Under the pieces are notes generated by a model. That model was not told where the DNA came from, did not search any database, and saw nothing but the letters and a program-made list of their open reading frames with translations. Below are positions 23,561 to 31,461 of a stretch of 35,272 nt of DNA, piece by piece. Numbering within the stretch: the stretch's first letter is position 1; the number at the start of each line of letters is the position of its first letter. The translations under genes were made by a program, and so were the position numbers. Source of the stretch: Clostridia bacterium (GTDB taxonomy: Bacteria; Bacillota; Clostridia; Peptostreptococcales; Anaerovoracaceae); contig CAJTER010000042.1 in assembly GCA_910575405.1 (NCBI GenBank), forward strand, positions 1-35,272, written 5' to 3'.

Positions 23561-24649
23561 ATGGGGCAGTTTGTTTTAATTAATCCACTGTGCAGCGAAC
23601 GGGAAAAAGCAGAGCGGCTTATGTCCATTTTGGATGCCAGCTTGAAGGGGTATGAATATGAAGAAATTGTGACAGCGCAGGAATTTGCGGACGCGGATCT
23701 GAGAGGGAAAAAGCTGCTTTTTTCCATATCATTAGGCGAGTCGGGCATTAATCTGGAATTTTATAACATGCTCAAGCAGATTCGCCTTAAGCGCGATTTG
23801 TTTGCCGGCAGCACGGGAGGCGTCATTATTGACGGAAACAGTGAGCTTTTTACAAAATCCGTTTCCCGGGAGCTGGTATTCAGCTCCAACCGTTCTGGCT
23901 GTTCCTTTCCAGGAAGACCCCTTGTGGAAGGAACCCGTTCTTTAAAAAATTTCAATATTCAGGCACAGAATCTGCACATGGATAATCTGGGAGCTTACAT
24001 TGTGGCAGGAAGACAGCTGGTGTACAATGTCCTGAATGTTCAGGAACGAAAACAGGAAAAGCCCAATATCCTCATGATCCATGCCAGTGATCAGAAAACA
24101 TCCAACAGCCTGAGCCTGTGGGAGCTGGTAAAGGAACATCTGCAGGGCTGCGAGATTCAGGAATTATCCCTTCGCAATGGAAAAGTGCTGGACTGTCAGG
24201 GGTGCCCCTATGAGATGTGCAAGCATTATGGAGATGAAAATAAGTGCTTTTACGGCGGGCCCATTGTAGAGGAGGTCTATCCCGCTATTTTAGCTTGTGA
24301 TGCCCTTGTCATGGTATGCGCCAATTATAACGACGCGGTAAGTGCAAATCTGGCAGCCTTCATCAACCGGCTGACCGCGCTTTTTATGGCCCACAAATTT
24401 TATGACAAAAGCCTCTTCGGCATCGTAGTATCCGGCTACAGTGGAGGAGATATTGTAGCGCAGCAGCTCATCAGCGCCCTGAACATGAACAAAACCTTCC
24501 GCCTGCCGGGCTATTTTTCCCTGCTGGAAACGGCCAATGATCCAAAGGCGATCCTCAAGTCTGAGGGCATTGAGCAGCGGGCCGGCGCCTTTGCTCAAAG
24601 TATTTTGCAAAACCTGAAAACAGGCGGTTGCAATAGCCTGCAAAAGTAG
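23561..24649 (+). CDS. NAD(P)H-dependent FMN reductase / iron-sulfur flavoprotein-like
   Basis: A 362-residue flavodoxin-fold protein. From about 165 onward it matches NADPH-dependent FMN reductase/iron-sulfur flavoproteins: NILMIHASDQKTSNSLSLWE (FMN phosphate loop region), then the cysteine set CQGCPYEMCKHYGDENKC, then DALVMVCANYNDAVSANLAA and FGIVVSGYSGGDIVAQQL. The first 160 residues look like a second, divergent flavodoxin-like domain (KKLLFSISLGESGINLEFYN; AGSTGGVIIDGNSELF). RBS AGGAGG before the ATG. It lies 97 bases after the LDH-fold gene in the same direction and without a terminator, so it probably completes a three-gene operon. Electron partner unknown. Confidence 0.8.
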   Translation: MGQFVLINPLCSEREKAERLMSILDASLKGYEYEEIVTAQEFADADLRGKKLLFSISLGESGINLEFYNMLKQIRLKRDLFAGSTGGVIIDGNSELFTKSVSRELVFSSNRSGCSFPGRPLVEGTRSLKNFNIQAQNLHMDNLGAYIVAGRQLVYNVLNVQERKQEKPNILMIHASDQKTSNSLSLWELVKEHLQGCEIQELSLRNGKVLDCQGCPYEMCKHYGDENKCFYGGPIVEEVYPAILACDALVMVCANYNDAVSANLAAFINRLTALFMAHKFYDKSLFGIVVSGYSGGDIVAQQLISALNMNKTFRLPGYFSLLETANDPKAILKSEGIEQRAGAFAQSILQNLKTGGCNSLQK

Positions 24650-24657
24650 GATATAAT
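24628..24657 (+). promoter_or_regulatory. possible mgtE promoter inside the end of the flavoprotein gene
   Basis: TTGCAA (24628-24633), 18 bp spacer, TATAAT (24652-24657), 37 bases before the mgtE ATG. No room for an M-box riboswitch. Confidence 0.45.
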
Positions 24658-24693
24658 AGATAGAAATCTTTTGGAGAAAGGGGGAAAAGACCA

Positions 24694-26076
24694 ATGGACA
24701 ATGAAAAGACCTTCGATGAAACCATTAAAGAAATCTTACAAATTCTCGAAGAAAAAAAGTATGTAAAAGCCAGGGACGAGCTGCTGAAAAACAATGAAGT
24801 GGATATTGCGGAAATTCTGGAAGAGGTTCTGGAAGAGCTGGGGGTGGACTCCACCATCATAGTGTTTCGTATGCTGCCAAAGGATGTTTCTGTGGAGGTG
24901 TTTTCCTACTTACCTTCCGAAGATCAGCTGGCCATTATTCAGGGCATTACGGATCGGGAAATCAGCTATATTATAGAAGAATTGGACTTTGACGATAAAA
25001 TCGACGTACTGGAAGAGCTTCCTGCCAATCTGGTGGATAAAATCCTGGAAAAGACCCCAAAGGAAGAGCGAAAGCTCATCAATACCTTTCTCAATTATCC
25101 GGAAAACAGCGCTGGAAGCCTGATGACGCCGGATTATATCAGCCTGCAGCATGACATGACTGTGGGAGAAGCCCTTGCCTATATCAAGCGGGAAGGGATG
25201 GACAGCGAGACAGTCTATACCTGTTATGTCAAGGAGGCGGGCCGCAAGCTGGAGGGCATCGTATCGCTGCGGGCACTGGTGATCCACGATTCGGATGCGA
25301 AAATCTCGGATCTGATGAGTACGGATTACGTGTACGTAAATGTGGGAGACGATCAGGAGGAGGTCTCTGAATCCTTTAAAAAGTACGGCTTTCTGGCAAT
25401 CCCGGTGGTGGACAAAGAACACAGGCTGGTGGGCATCATTACAGTTGACGATATTCTGGATGTCATTGAAGAGGAAACGACAGAGGACATTGAGCGTATG
25501 GCCGGGGTTATAGATGGATCCGACAAGGAATATCTGGACATGGGGGTCTTCCGCCATGTGAAAAACAGACTGCCGTGGCTGATCCTTTTGTCCATATCGC
25601 TTATGATAACGGGAAGTATTATTGAGCAATTTGAAGCCACCCTGCAGCAGGTAGTTGCATTGACCTTTTATCTGCCCCTTTTGATGGGAACCGGTGGAAA
25701 TACGGGAACCCAGGCGGCCACACTGATTATACGGGGAATATCTCTTGGGGATATTGATTTGCGAGATACCTTTAAGGTTTTCTGGAAGGAGCTGCGGATT
25801 AGTATCATACTGGGCGTGATTTTGAGTCTCTTTAACTTTGCCAAGATCATGCTCATCGATCACCAGACCATGAAAATCGCCCTTACCGTGTGCGCTTCCA
25901 TGCTCATTGTGGTCATGTTCGCAAAGCTCATTGGCGGAATGCTCCCCATGCTGGCAAAGCGGATCGGCATTGACCCGGCCCTCATGGCAACGCCGATGAT
26001 TTCATCCCTGACAGATATGGTTTCAGCCCTTGCTTATCTGGCCATGGCTACAGTGGTGCTGGGAATATCAATATGA
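24694..26076 (+). CDS. mgtE: magnesium transporter MgtE
   Basis: A 460-residue Mg2+ channel/transporter of the inner membrane, homodimeric in the family. Parts in order: N-terminal superhelical acidic domain (about 5-130, including VSVEVFSYLPSEDQLAIIQG), two CBS domains (about 135-260; SLMTPDYISLQHDMTVGEAL, FLAIPVVDKEHRLVGIITVD) that gate by binding Mg2+, a plug helix (about 262-285) and five membrane helices (about 290-460) with the signature LMGTGGNTGTQAATLIIRGI. Length and domain order are normal. RBS AAAGGGGG. The AlkD gene follows with an overlapping stop/ATG, so they may share a transcript. Confidence 0.95.
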   Translation: MDNEKTFDETIKEILQILEEKKYVKARDELLKNNEVDIAEILEEVLEELGVDSTIIVFRMLPKDVSVEVFSYLPSEDQLAIIQGITDREISYIIEELDFDDKIDVLEELPANLVDKILEKTPKEERKLINTFLNYPENSAGSLMTPDYISLQHDMTVGEALAYIKREGMDSETVYTCYVKEAGRKLEGIVSLRALVIHDSDAKISDLMSTDYVYVNVGDDQEEVSESFKKYGFLAIPVVDKEHRLVGIITVDDILDVIEEETTEDIERMAGVIDGSDKEYLDMGVFRHVKNRLPWLILLSISLMITGSIIEQFEATLQQVVALTFYLPLLMGTGGNTGTQAATLIIRGISLGDIDLRDTFKVFWKELRISIILGVILSLFNFAKIMLIDHQTMKIALTVCASMLIVVMFAKLIGGMLPMLAKRIGIDPALMATPMISSLTDMVSALAYLAMATVVLGISI

Positions 26077-26117
26077 TGACAGGAAGAGACAGGCAAAAGG
26101 AGGTGCGGAAGAATAAT

Positions 26118-26816
26118 ATGACCATAGAGGGCATTCGCAGTGAGCTATTTCAGCTGCAGGACATAAAATACCGGGATTTTCAAAAAAAGCTGATACCGAC
26201 AGTGGAGGAATCCTCCATCATCGGCGTAAGGACACCGGAGCTTCGCAAGCTGGCGAAAGAGCTGGCAAAGGAGGGGCAGGCAGGGGAATTTCTGGCAGAG
26301 CTTCCTCATACCTATTTTGACGAGAATCAGCTGCACGCGTTTTTGGTGTCCGAAGAAAAGGACTTTGAGCGGTGCATCCTTGAGGCAGAGCGCTTTCTGC
26401 CCTATGTTGACAACTGGGCTACCTGCGATCAGATGTCGCCTAAGGTTTTCAAAAAGCATCATCAGGAGCTGCTTCCCTATATCGAAACGTGGATTGCATC
26501 TGACAAAACCTATACTGTCCGCTTTGCGGTGGGCATGCTGATGGAGCATTTTCTGGAGGAGAATTTTGACCTCAGATACCCGGAGCTGATAGCAAGTGTC
26601 CGTTCGGAGGAATATTACATAAACATGATGATCGCCTGGTATTTTGCGACGGCCCTGGCAAAGCAGTATGAGCAGATACTTCCATTTATTGAAAAGCGGC
26701 GGCTTGCTCCCTGGACCCATAACAAGGCCATCCAGAAAGCCATCGAAAGCCGGCGCATCAGCCCGGAGCAGAAAGCATATCTGAAGAGTCTGAAGGTGCC
26801 CAAAGCCGGGCGATAA
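26118..26816 (+). CDS. DNA alkylation repair protein (AlkD-like)
   Basis: A 232-residue all-helical HEAT-like DNA glycosylase family protein, expected to remove N3- and N7-alkylpurines from DNA. Visible marks: GVRTPELRKLAKELAKEG, the H-AFLVSEEKDFERC region, VDNWATCDQMSPKVFKKH with the conserved W and D, YTVRFAVGMLMEHFL with the catalytic-region arginine, and the end APWTHNKAIQKAIESRRISP. The start at 26118 follows AAGGAGGTG at a rather long distance; an ATG at 26073 overlaps the mgtE stop (ATGA) and would add 15 residues, so translational coupling with mgtE is the alternative. Confidence 0.9.
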   Translation: MTIEGIRSELFQLQDIKYRDFQKKLIPTVEESSIIGVRTPELRKLAKELAKEGQAGEFLAELPHTYFDENQLHAFLVSEEKDFERCILEAERFLPYVDNWATCDQMSPKVFKKHHQELLPYIETWIASDKTYTVRFAVGMLMEHFLEENFDLRYPELIASVRSEEYYINMMIAWYFATALAKQYEQILPFIEKRRLAPWTHNKAIQKAIESRRISPEQKAYLKSLKVPKAGR

Positions 26817-26858
26817 AAGACAGCAAAACAGACGACAAGAGGAAAGTTTTACGAAATT

Positions 26859-27716
26859 ATGAAAAAAACAGGTTTAATCACTTTAGAATATGTAAATACT
26901 GTAATTAAGGAACGGCCACGGGACATACATAAAGGTGACTGCGGAAAGGTTCTTGTAATTGCAGGCTCCGAAGGTATGGCAGGCGCAGCCATGCTTTGCG
27001 CGCGGGGAGCTTTGCGGGCAGGAGCGGGACTGGTACGGATTTCCGCCCCAAAGGAGCTTTACCCTATCCTGCAGGTAGGGACGCCGGAAGCCACATGTGT
27101 CTCAAGGGATCCTTCCTCACTGGACGTTATGGCGCAGGATGCCATAGCAATTGGTCCGGGGTTAGGAGATGAGAGGAAAAATGAAGACCTGATCCGCGGG
27201 ATCTTGAAGGAATACGACAGGACGATTGTATTGGACGCCGATGGGCTCAACGCTGTCAGCAGGTTTGATCTGGGACAGGCACTGAAGAGCACAAAGGCCA
27301 ATGTCATTATGACGCCTCATCCCGGAGAAGCGGCAAGACTTCTCAAATATGCGGGCTTTGCAGACGAAGTGATGCAGGACAGACAGGCGGCGGCAGCCTC
27401 CCTTTCCTCCTGGTCAGGGGCAGTCTGCGTGCTGAAGGGCAGTCAGAGCCTGGTGGCAACGGCAAGCGGTGATTCATATACTAATACTACAGGCAATCCG
27501 GGTATGGCTACCGGCGGAAGCGGCGACGTGCTGACCGGCATTATCGCGGCTCTGGCAGGACAAAAGCTGGCGCCGGAGGATTGCGCAAGGGCAGGAGTTT
27601 TTATTCACGGCATGGCAGGGGATCTGAGCGCGGAGGAAATCGGCCAGACCGGCATGACGGCCATGGATATCGCCAATTATACGGCTCTTGCGTTTAAACA
27701 AATTATCGGAAAATAA
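26859..27716 (+). CDS. nnrD: ADP-dependent NAD(P)H-hydrate dehydratase
   Basis: A 285-residue ribokinase-like enzyme that turns hydrated, damaged NADHX or NADPHX back into NAD(P)H using ADP. Typical segments: HKGDCGKVLVIAGSEGMAGA, AGLVRISAPKELYPILQVGT, IGPGLGDE, LDADGLNA, IMTPHPGEAARL, and the anion-hole/catalytic NPGMATGGSGDVLTG (213-227, D223). It is the dehydratase domain only: the NnrE epimerase half often fused at the N-terminus is missing here and not nearby. RBS AGAGGAAAG. It is followed after 46 bases by mazF. The pair with NAD-linked genes at 17,603-24,649 may be chance. Confidence 0.9.
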   Translation: MKKTGLITLEYVNTVIKERPRDIHKGDCGKVLVIAGSEGMAGAAMLCARGALRAGAGLVRISAPKELYPILQVGTPEATCVSRDPSSLDVMAQDAIAIGPGLGDERKNEDLIRGILKEYDRTIVLDADGLNAVSRFDLGQALKSTKANVIMTPHPGEAARLLKYAGFADEVMQDRQAAAASLSSWSGAVCVLKGSQSLVATASGDSYTNTTGNPGMATGGSGDVLTGIIAALAGQKLAPEDCARAGVFIHGMAGDLSAEEIGQTGMTAMDIANYTALAFKQIIGK

Positions 27717-27762
27717 TAGTTATCGGAAATAAAATCAAAATAAATAAGGAGTGAAGGACTTG

Positions 27763-28122
27763 ATGGTAAAGAAAGGCGATCTTTATTTTGCAGATTTAAG
27801 TCCGGTAATCGGCTCCGAGCAGGGCGGGGTAAGACCTGTCCTGGTGGTTCAGAATAACGTAGGAAATAAATACAGCCCGACCATTATCGTGGCTGCAGTT
27901 ACCTCACAGAAAAATAAAGCCAATCTGCCGACCCACGTGGAAATCGCAGCGGACGGCAATGGTCTCAGTAAAAATTCAGTAGTGCTTCTTGAACAGCTCA
28001 GAACAATTGACAAAAAACGGTTAAAGGAACGGATTGGCACGATCAACCAGGAACGTTTACCGGATGTAGATGAAGCATTAGGTGTGAGCCTAGGAATAAC
28101 AAACGCAAACACCTTTGAATAA
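27763..28122 (+). CDS. mazF: type II toxin, MazF/PemK endoribonuclease
   Basis: A 119-residue mRNA interferase of the EndoA/MazF family: KKGDLYFADLSPVIGSEQGG, VRPVLVVQNNVGNKYSPTII, AAVTSQKNKANLPTHVEI, and VVLLEQLRTIDKKRL with the conserved loop and arginine. It cuts RNA at a short motif in free toxin form. Start at 27763 gives the usual MVKKGD beginning, with AAGGAG 11 bases upstream; a TTG at 27760 or GTG at 27751 is possible. The usual ribbon-helix-helix MazE antitoxin directly upstream is missing; nnrD is there instead. Confidence 0.9.
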   Translation: MVKKGDLYFADLSPVIGSEQGGVRPVLVVQNNVGNKYSPTIIVAAVTSQKNKANLPTHVEIAADGNGLSKNSVVLLEQLRTIDKKRLKERIGTINQERLPDVDEALGVSLGITNANTFE

Positions 28123-28139
28123 TCGTTAACAAAGCAGGC

Positions 28140-28166
28140 GGCAGGAGGGCAAAGGGCTCTTCTGCC
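28140..28166 (+). terminator. hairpin after mazF, weak terminator or attenuator
   Basis: An 11-bp stem with two G-U pairs: GGCAGGAGGGC (28140-28150) and GCTCTTCTGCC (28156-28166), loop AAAGG, with no T run after it. It lies 18 bases after the mazF stop and 38 before transketolase. Confidence 0.4.
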
Positions 28167-28203
28167 AAATGCAAATATATAAAAGAATTGCAGGAGGATA
28201 AAG

Positions 28204-29022
28204 ATGGATTACACACAGCTTGAAAAAACAGCCGCCAATATCCGTACAGGAATTGTAAAAGCGATACATAATGCAGGATCCGGACATCCGGGAGGTTCTC
28301 TTTCCGCAGCGGATGTGGTGACTGCACTGTATTTTAAGGAGATGAATATTGATCCCGAAAACCCGAAGATGGAAAACAGAGACAAGTTCATCCTCTCCAA
28401 AGGCCATGCAGGCCCTGTACAATATGCTGCTTTGGCTGAACGAGGATATTTTCCAAAAGAAAACATTCTGCAGCTGAGAAAACTGGGAAGCAAGTTCCAG
28501 GGCCATCCCAATATGCACAAGGTGCCGGGAATCGAAATGTCCACTGGCTCCCTTGCCCAGGGGCTCTCTGTGGCAGGTGGAATGGCAATGGCGAATAAGC
28601 TGGATAAAAACCCAGGAAGAATTTATGTGCTGCTGGGAGATGGCGAGATTCAGGAAGGCCTCATATGGGAAGCAGCTATGTCCGCTGCCCATTACAAACT
28701 GGACAATCTGGTTGGCATTTTAGACTGGAATGGACTTCAGATCGATGGAAAGAATGAAGACGTTATGACCGTTGCTCCTGTGGATGAAAAGTTCCGCGCC
28801 TTTGGCTGGAATGTGGTCGTAATTGACGGCCACGATTTCGGCCAGATTTTTGATGCCTTTGATCAGGCCAGATCCTGCAAGGGAAAACCGACCATGATCA
28901 TAGCCAAGACCTGCAAAGGAAAAGGCGTTTCCTTTATGGAAGGCGAAGCAGGCTGGCACGGAAAGGCTCCGAACGAAGAACAGACGCAGCAGGCAATCGA
29001 AGAACTGGGAGGTACATGGTAA
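28204..29022 (+). CDS. transketolase, N-terminal (TPP-binding) subunit
   Basis: A 272-residue subunit holding the first half of transketolase. It shows the start of the substrate channel (IVKAIHNAGSGHPGGSLSAA), the histidine-containing SKGHAGPVQYAAL, GSLAQGLSVAGGMAMA, and the TPP/metal motif GDGEIQEGLIWEAAMSAA with LDWNGLQIDG. Two-carbon transfer in the pentose phosphate pathway needs the second subunit, encoded next with overlapping stop and start (TAATG). RBS GGAGG. The split form is common in anaerobes lacking the oxidative branch. Confidence 0.95.
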   Translation: MDYTQLEKTAANIRTGIVKAIHNAGSGHPGGSLSAADVVTALYFKEMNIDPENPKMENRDKFILSKGHAGPVQYAALAERGYFPKENILQLRKLGSKFQGHPNMHKVPGIEMSTGSLAQGLSVAGGMAMANKLDKNPGRIYVLLGDGEIQEGLIWEAAMSAAHYKLDNLVGILDWNGLQIDGKNEDVMTVAPVDEKFRAFGWNVVVIDGHDFGQIFDAFDQARSCKGKPTMIIAKTCKGKGVSFMEGEAGWHGKAPNEEQTQQAIEELGGTW

Positions 29023-29948
29023 TGGCAGATAAAATGGCAACAAGACAGGCTTATGGAAAAAAACTCATTGAGCTTGGTGAAAAATACGAAAACCTGGTGG
29101 TAATGGACGCGGACCTTTCCAAATCCACCATGACCGCGGAATTTTCAAAGACATATCCGGAACGCTTTTTTAATATGGGAATCGCAGAGCAAAACCTTTA
29201 TGGCAGCGCAGCAGGACTCGCCTTAGCCGGAAAAATCGTCTGCGCCAGCACCTTTGCCATGTTTGCATCAGGCAGAGCCTTTGAAATTATCCGAAACTCC
29301 ATCGGATATACGGGAGCTAATGTAAAAATCTGCGCAACTCACGCGGGAATTACAGTCGGCGAAGACGGCGCCAGCCACCAGACCTTTGAAGATATCGCTC
29401 TCATGCGAACCATCCCAGGAATGACAGTAATCAACCCGTCTGACGGCGTTTCCGCAGGAAAATTGCTGGAGCAGGCAGTGGCCATGGAAGGTCCCTGCTA
29501 TGTGAGACTGGGAAGAGCGGCAGTACCTGTTTGCTATGATGAAAACTCGGATGTCACTTTAGGCAAAGGAAATTGCCTGCGGGAAGGAAAAGACGTTTCC
29601 ATAATCGCCACCGGCATCATGGTAAACGAAGCCCTGATTGCGGCAGAAGAGCTGAAAAAGGACGGAATCGAGGCCCGGGTCATCGACATCCACACCATCA
29701 AGCCCATTGATGAAGAGATTATCATAAAGGCGGCAAAGGAAACCGGCAAAATCGTAACAGCCGAAGAGCATTCGATCATCGGAGGCCTTGGAAGCGCGGT
29801 GGCAGAGGTGGTTGTAAAACACGAACCTGTTAAAATGGCTTTTGTAGGTCAGAAAGACGTCTTTGGAGAATCCGGAAAGCCGGATGAACTGAAGAAAAAA
29901 TACGGCATGACAGCTGCGGACATTGCTTCCGCTGTAAAATCGCTGTAA
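29022..29948 (+). CDS. transketolase, C-terminal subunit
   Basis: A 308-residue subunit with the pyrimidine-binding and C-terminal domains: MDADLSKSTMTAEFSKTYPE, the catalytic glutamate in FFNMGIAEQNLYGSAAGLAL, FASGRAFEIIRNSIGY, and THAGITVGEDGASHQTFEDI, followed by the DXS/transketolase C-terminal domain (VTAEEHSIIGGLGSAVAEVV). The start at 29022 is preferred over 29016 because GGGAGG then lies 8 bases ahead. It forms the active enzyme with the preceding product. Confidence 0.95.
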   Translation: MADKMATRQAYGKKLIELGEKYENLVVMDADLSKSTMTAEFSKTYPERFFNMGIAEQNLYGSAAGLALAGKIVCASTFAMFASGRAFEIIRNSIGYTGANVKICATHAGITVGEDGASHQTFEDIALMRTIPGMTVINPSDGVSAGKLLEQAVAMEGPCYVRLGRAAVPVCYDENSDVTLGKGNCLREGKDVSIIATGIMVNEALIAAEELKKDGIEARVIDIHTIKPIDEEIIIKAAKETGKIVTAEEHSIIGGLGSAVAEVVVKHEPVKMAFVGQKDVFGESGKPDELKKKYGMTAADIASAVKSL

Positions 29949-29971
29949 GCTTATAAGGGGGAGAGATTGAA

Positions 29972-30574
29972 ATGAAAAAAAGGGGTTTGTGCCTGGCACT
30001 CGCACTGATGCTAGTGCTGATTTGCACATCATGCAGCTCTTCTTCTGTAAAAGCAAAGGCAGAAAAGCCATCCGTATCTGCATCTCAGGAAACAGAGGCT
30101 CCGGCAAAAGAAAAGGAGTTTGAAACAGAAGACGGCCTGCTATGTATTACAGCAGATGAAAACTGGAGTAAGGCAGGAGATGAGCTTGAAATTGAGGACG
30201 CATCCTTAGTGCTTTCCAAAAAAGGCGGCGCCCGCATGGCTCTTCTCAGCGAATACCGATGGAATTTTCCCATTGAGCTTGTAGAGTATAACCGCATGGT
30301 GCTCAGGCAAATGAAGGATCATATCAGCGGGGACGAAGCAGGCGAGACAGAAGCCATTTCTCTGGGGGAATACGAAGCTTTCCGCACGGATATAACAGGA
30401 AGTGTGGAGGGGGCCAAGCAGGCATACCGGATTTACTGCATACATGCGGGGGAGTATTATGTACAGCTGATTTGCTGGTGCCCAAAAGACAGACAAAAGG
30501 CGTTTAGCCCGGAATTTAACCGGATTGCAAAGACCTTGCTTCTGACAGAAGAGAAAGGCGAAACAGCAGAATAG
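29972..30574 (+). CDS. lipoprotein of unknown function
   Basis: A 200-residue exported protein. The N-terminus has KKR, a hydrophobic stretch and a lipobox-like LICTSC with cysteine 21 as the likely lipid-bearing residue (C18 less likely). A serine/lysine/glutamate-rich linker (about 22-50) precedes a globular domain with EDGLLCITADENWSKAGDEL and MALLSEYRWNFPIELVEYNR, similar in pattern to PsbP/DUF1795-like lipoproteins, though I would not assign the family. RBS GGGGGAGAG. It follows transketolase by 24 bases without a terminator, so it may be read with it. Confidence 0.75.
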   Translation: MKKRGLCLALALMLVLICTSCSSSSVKAKAEKPSVSASQETEAPAKEKEFETEDGLLCITADENWSKAGDELEIEDASLVLSKKGGARMALLSEYRWNFPIELVEYNRMVLRQMKDHISGDEAGETEAISLGEYEAFRTDITGSVEGAKQAYRIYCIHAGEYYVQLICWCPKDRQKAFSPEFNRIAKTLLLTEEKGETAE

Positions 30575-30591
30575 AAAAAAGTAATAACAAG

Positions 30592-30647
30592 CTCCCTTTT
30601 TGAATAATCTTAATTATAGATTAGAGAGAGAAGGGAGTTTTTATTTT
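30592..30647 (+). terminator. terminator-like hairpin containing the next gene's ribosome binding site
   Basis: CTCCCTT (30592-30598) pairs with AAGGGAG (30631-30637), with an inner stem TAATCT (30605-30610)/AGATTA (30618-30623), then TTTTTATTTT. It ends the lipoprotein transcript, but AAGGGAG is also the only ribosome binding site for the TTG start at 30646. Confidence 0.7.
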
Positions 30648-31125
30648 GGGAGAAAAAGAAAAGAAGAAGATTCGAAAGCCAGGTAAAAAAGGATTGATTG
30701 CCATAGCTGTTCTCGTGGTGGCAGCCCTGGCCGCCGGACTGATTACAGCGAATATTATGTTAAAAGGTGACAAAAAAGTAGAGTTTAAAACGCTCAGTGA
30801 AAACAAAATACCGCAGGACATTTCCGGCCAGGTGATCCCAGAATACAGAACTCTGGAGCGGGCGCTGGCATGCATGGTAGAAGACAAGGTGTACGTAATT
30901 GTAACTAGAGGCGAAAAACCGACTTCCGGATTTAAAGTAGACATTGACAAAATGGTGCTGGAAGAACAAGAGGGAAAGAGCACTCTGGTGGTATATGCGG
31001 ACTTTGAAGATCCGGAAAAGGGAAAAGCTCTGGCCCAGGTCATCACCTACCCGGTGAAGGTGGCAAGGACCAACCTGACCAGACTGCCGGATGAAATCGA
31101 ACTGCGGATTCAGTATGACGAATAG
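30646..31125 (+). CDS. PrcB-family protein with N-terminal membrane anchor
   Basis: A 159-residue protein starting at TTG with AAGGGAG 8 bases upstream. It begins with a very basic stretch (KEKKKIRKPGKKG), then one membrane helix (about 16-38), then an extracellular domain matching the protease-complex-subunit PrcB C-terminal family: YRTLERALACMVEDKVYVIV, TRGEKPTSGFKVDIDKM, and DPEKGKALAQVITYPVKVAR. PrcB was described with PrtP protease complexes; here no protease is nearby, so the name is only a family name. The start codon and hairpin suggest low or regulated expression. Confidence 0.75.
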   Translation: MGEKEKKKIRKPGKKGLIAIAVLVVAALAAGLITANIMLKGDKKVEFKTLSENKIPQDISGQVIPEYRTLERALACMVEDKVYVIVTRGEKPTSGFKVDIDKMVLEEQEGKSTLVVYADFEDPEKGKALAQVITYPVKVARTNLTRLPDEIELRIQYDE

Positions 31126-31151
31126 CATTGGCTTAGGAAAATAAAGATACG

Positions 31152-31209
31152 AAAAAGGGCCGTTTTGTGCAGGTGGTGAGGAAAGCTGCTGCATGGGAGG
31201 CCCTTTTTT
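31152..31209. terminator. strong bidirectional terminator
   Basis: AAAAAGGGCC (31152-31161) faces GGCCC TTTTTT (31199-31209), with a further inner TGCAG/CTGCA pairing. It ends the prcB-like gene. Confidence 0.75.
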
Positions 31210-31314
31210 GTGCGTGAGTGGAGGATGGGCCATAATGCCTGATACAGGTACAAGCAGGAACGGAATTCAAAATGCATAATTTATGAATAAATGTAAAAAA
31301 ATAACAATAAGTAG

Positions 31315-31343
31315 TTGCTATTTTCCGGAGATTCGTGTAAGAT
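31315..31343 (+). promoter_or_regulatory. promoter of the AlbA_2/ATPase gene
   Basis: TTGCTA (31315-31320), 17 bp spacer, TAAGAT (31338-31343), about 110 bases before the ATG. The rest of 31210-31461 is AT-rich and holds no gene. Confidence 0.5.
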
Positions 31344-31461
31344 AAGAATATGAGCAAATACTTAAAGTTGAAATAAAAAATTACAATAAACAGGCTCAGT
31401 CTGAAAGCAGGATTTCAGAGCTGTCCCAGCAATGCGAAAGGATCAATGAAAGGAGGAATTT

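Noticed and set aside
24650-24693. M-box or other riboswitch before mgtE
   Set aside because: Only 44 bases separate the genes, too few for the fold.
24910-25863. 317-codon open frame on the minus strand
   Set aside because: Antisense of mgtE, which is unmistakable.
27703-27729. 10-base direct repeat as an attachment site
   Set aside because: Too short, and no integrase or element boundary lies near; treated only as a possible deletion scar.
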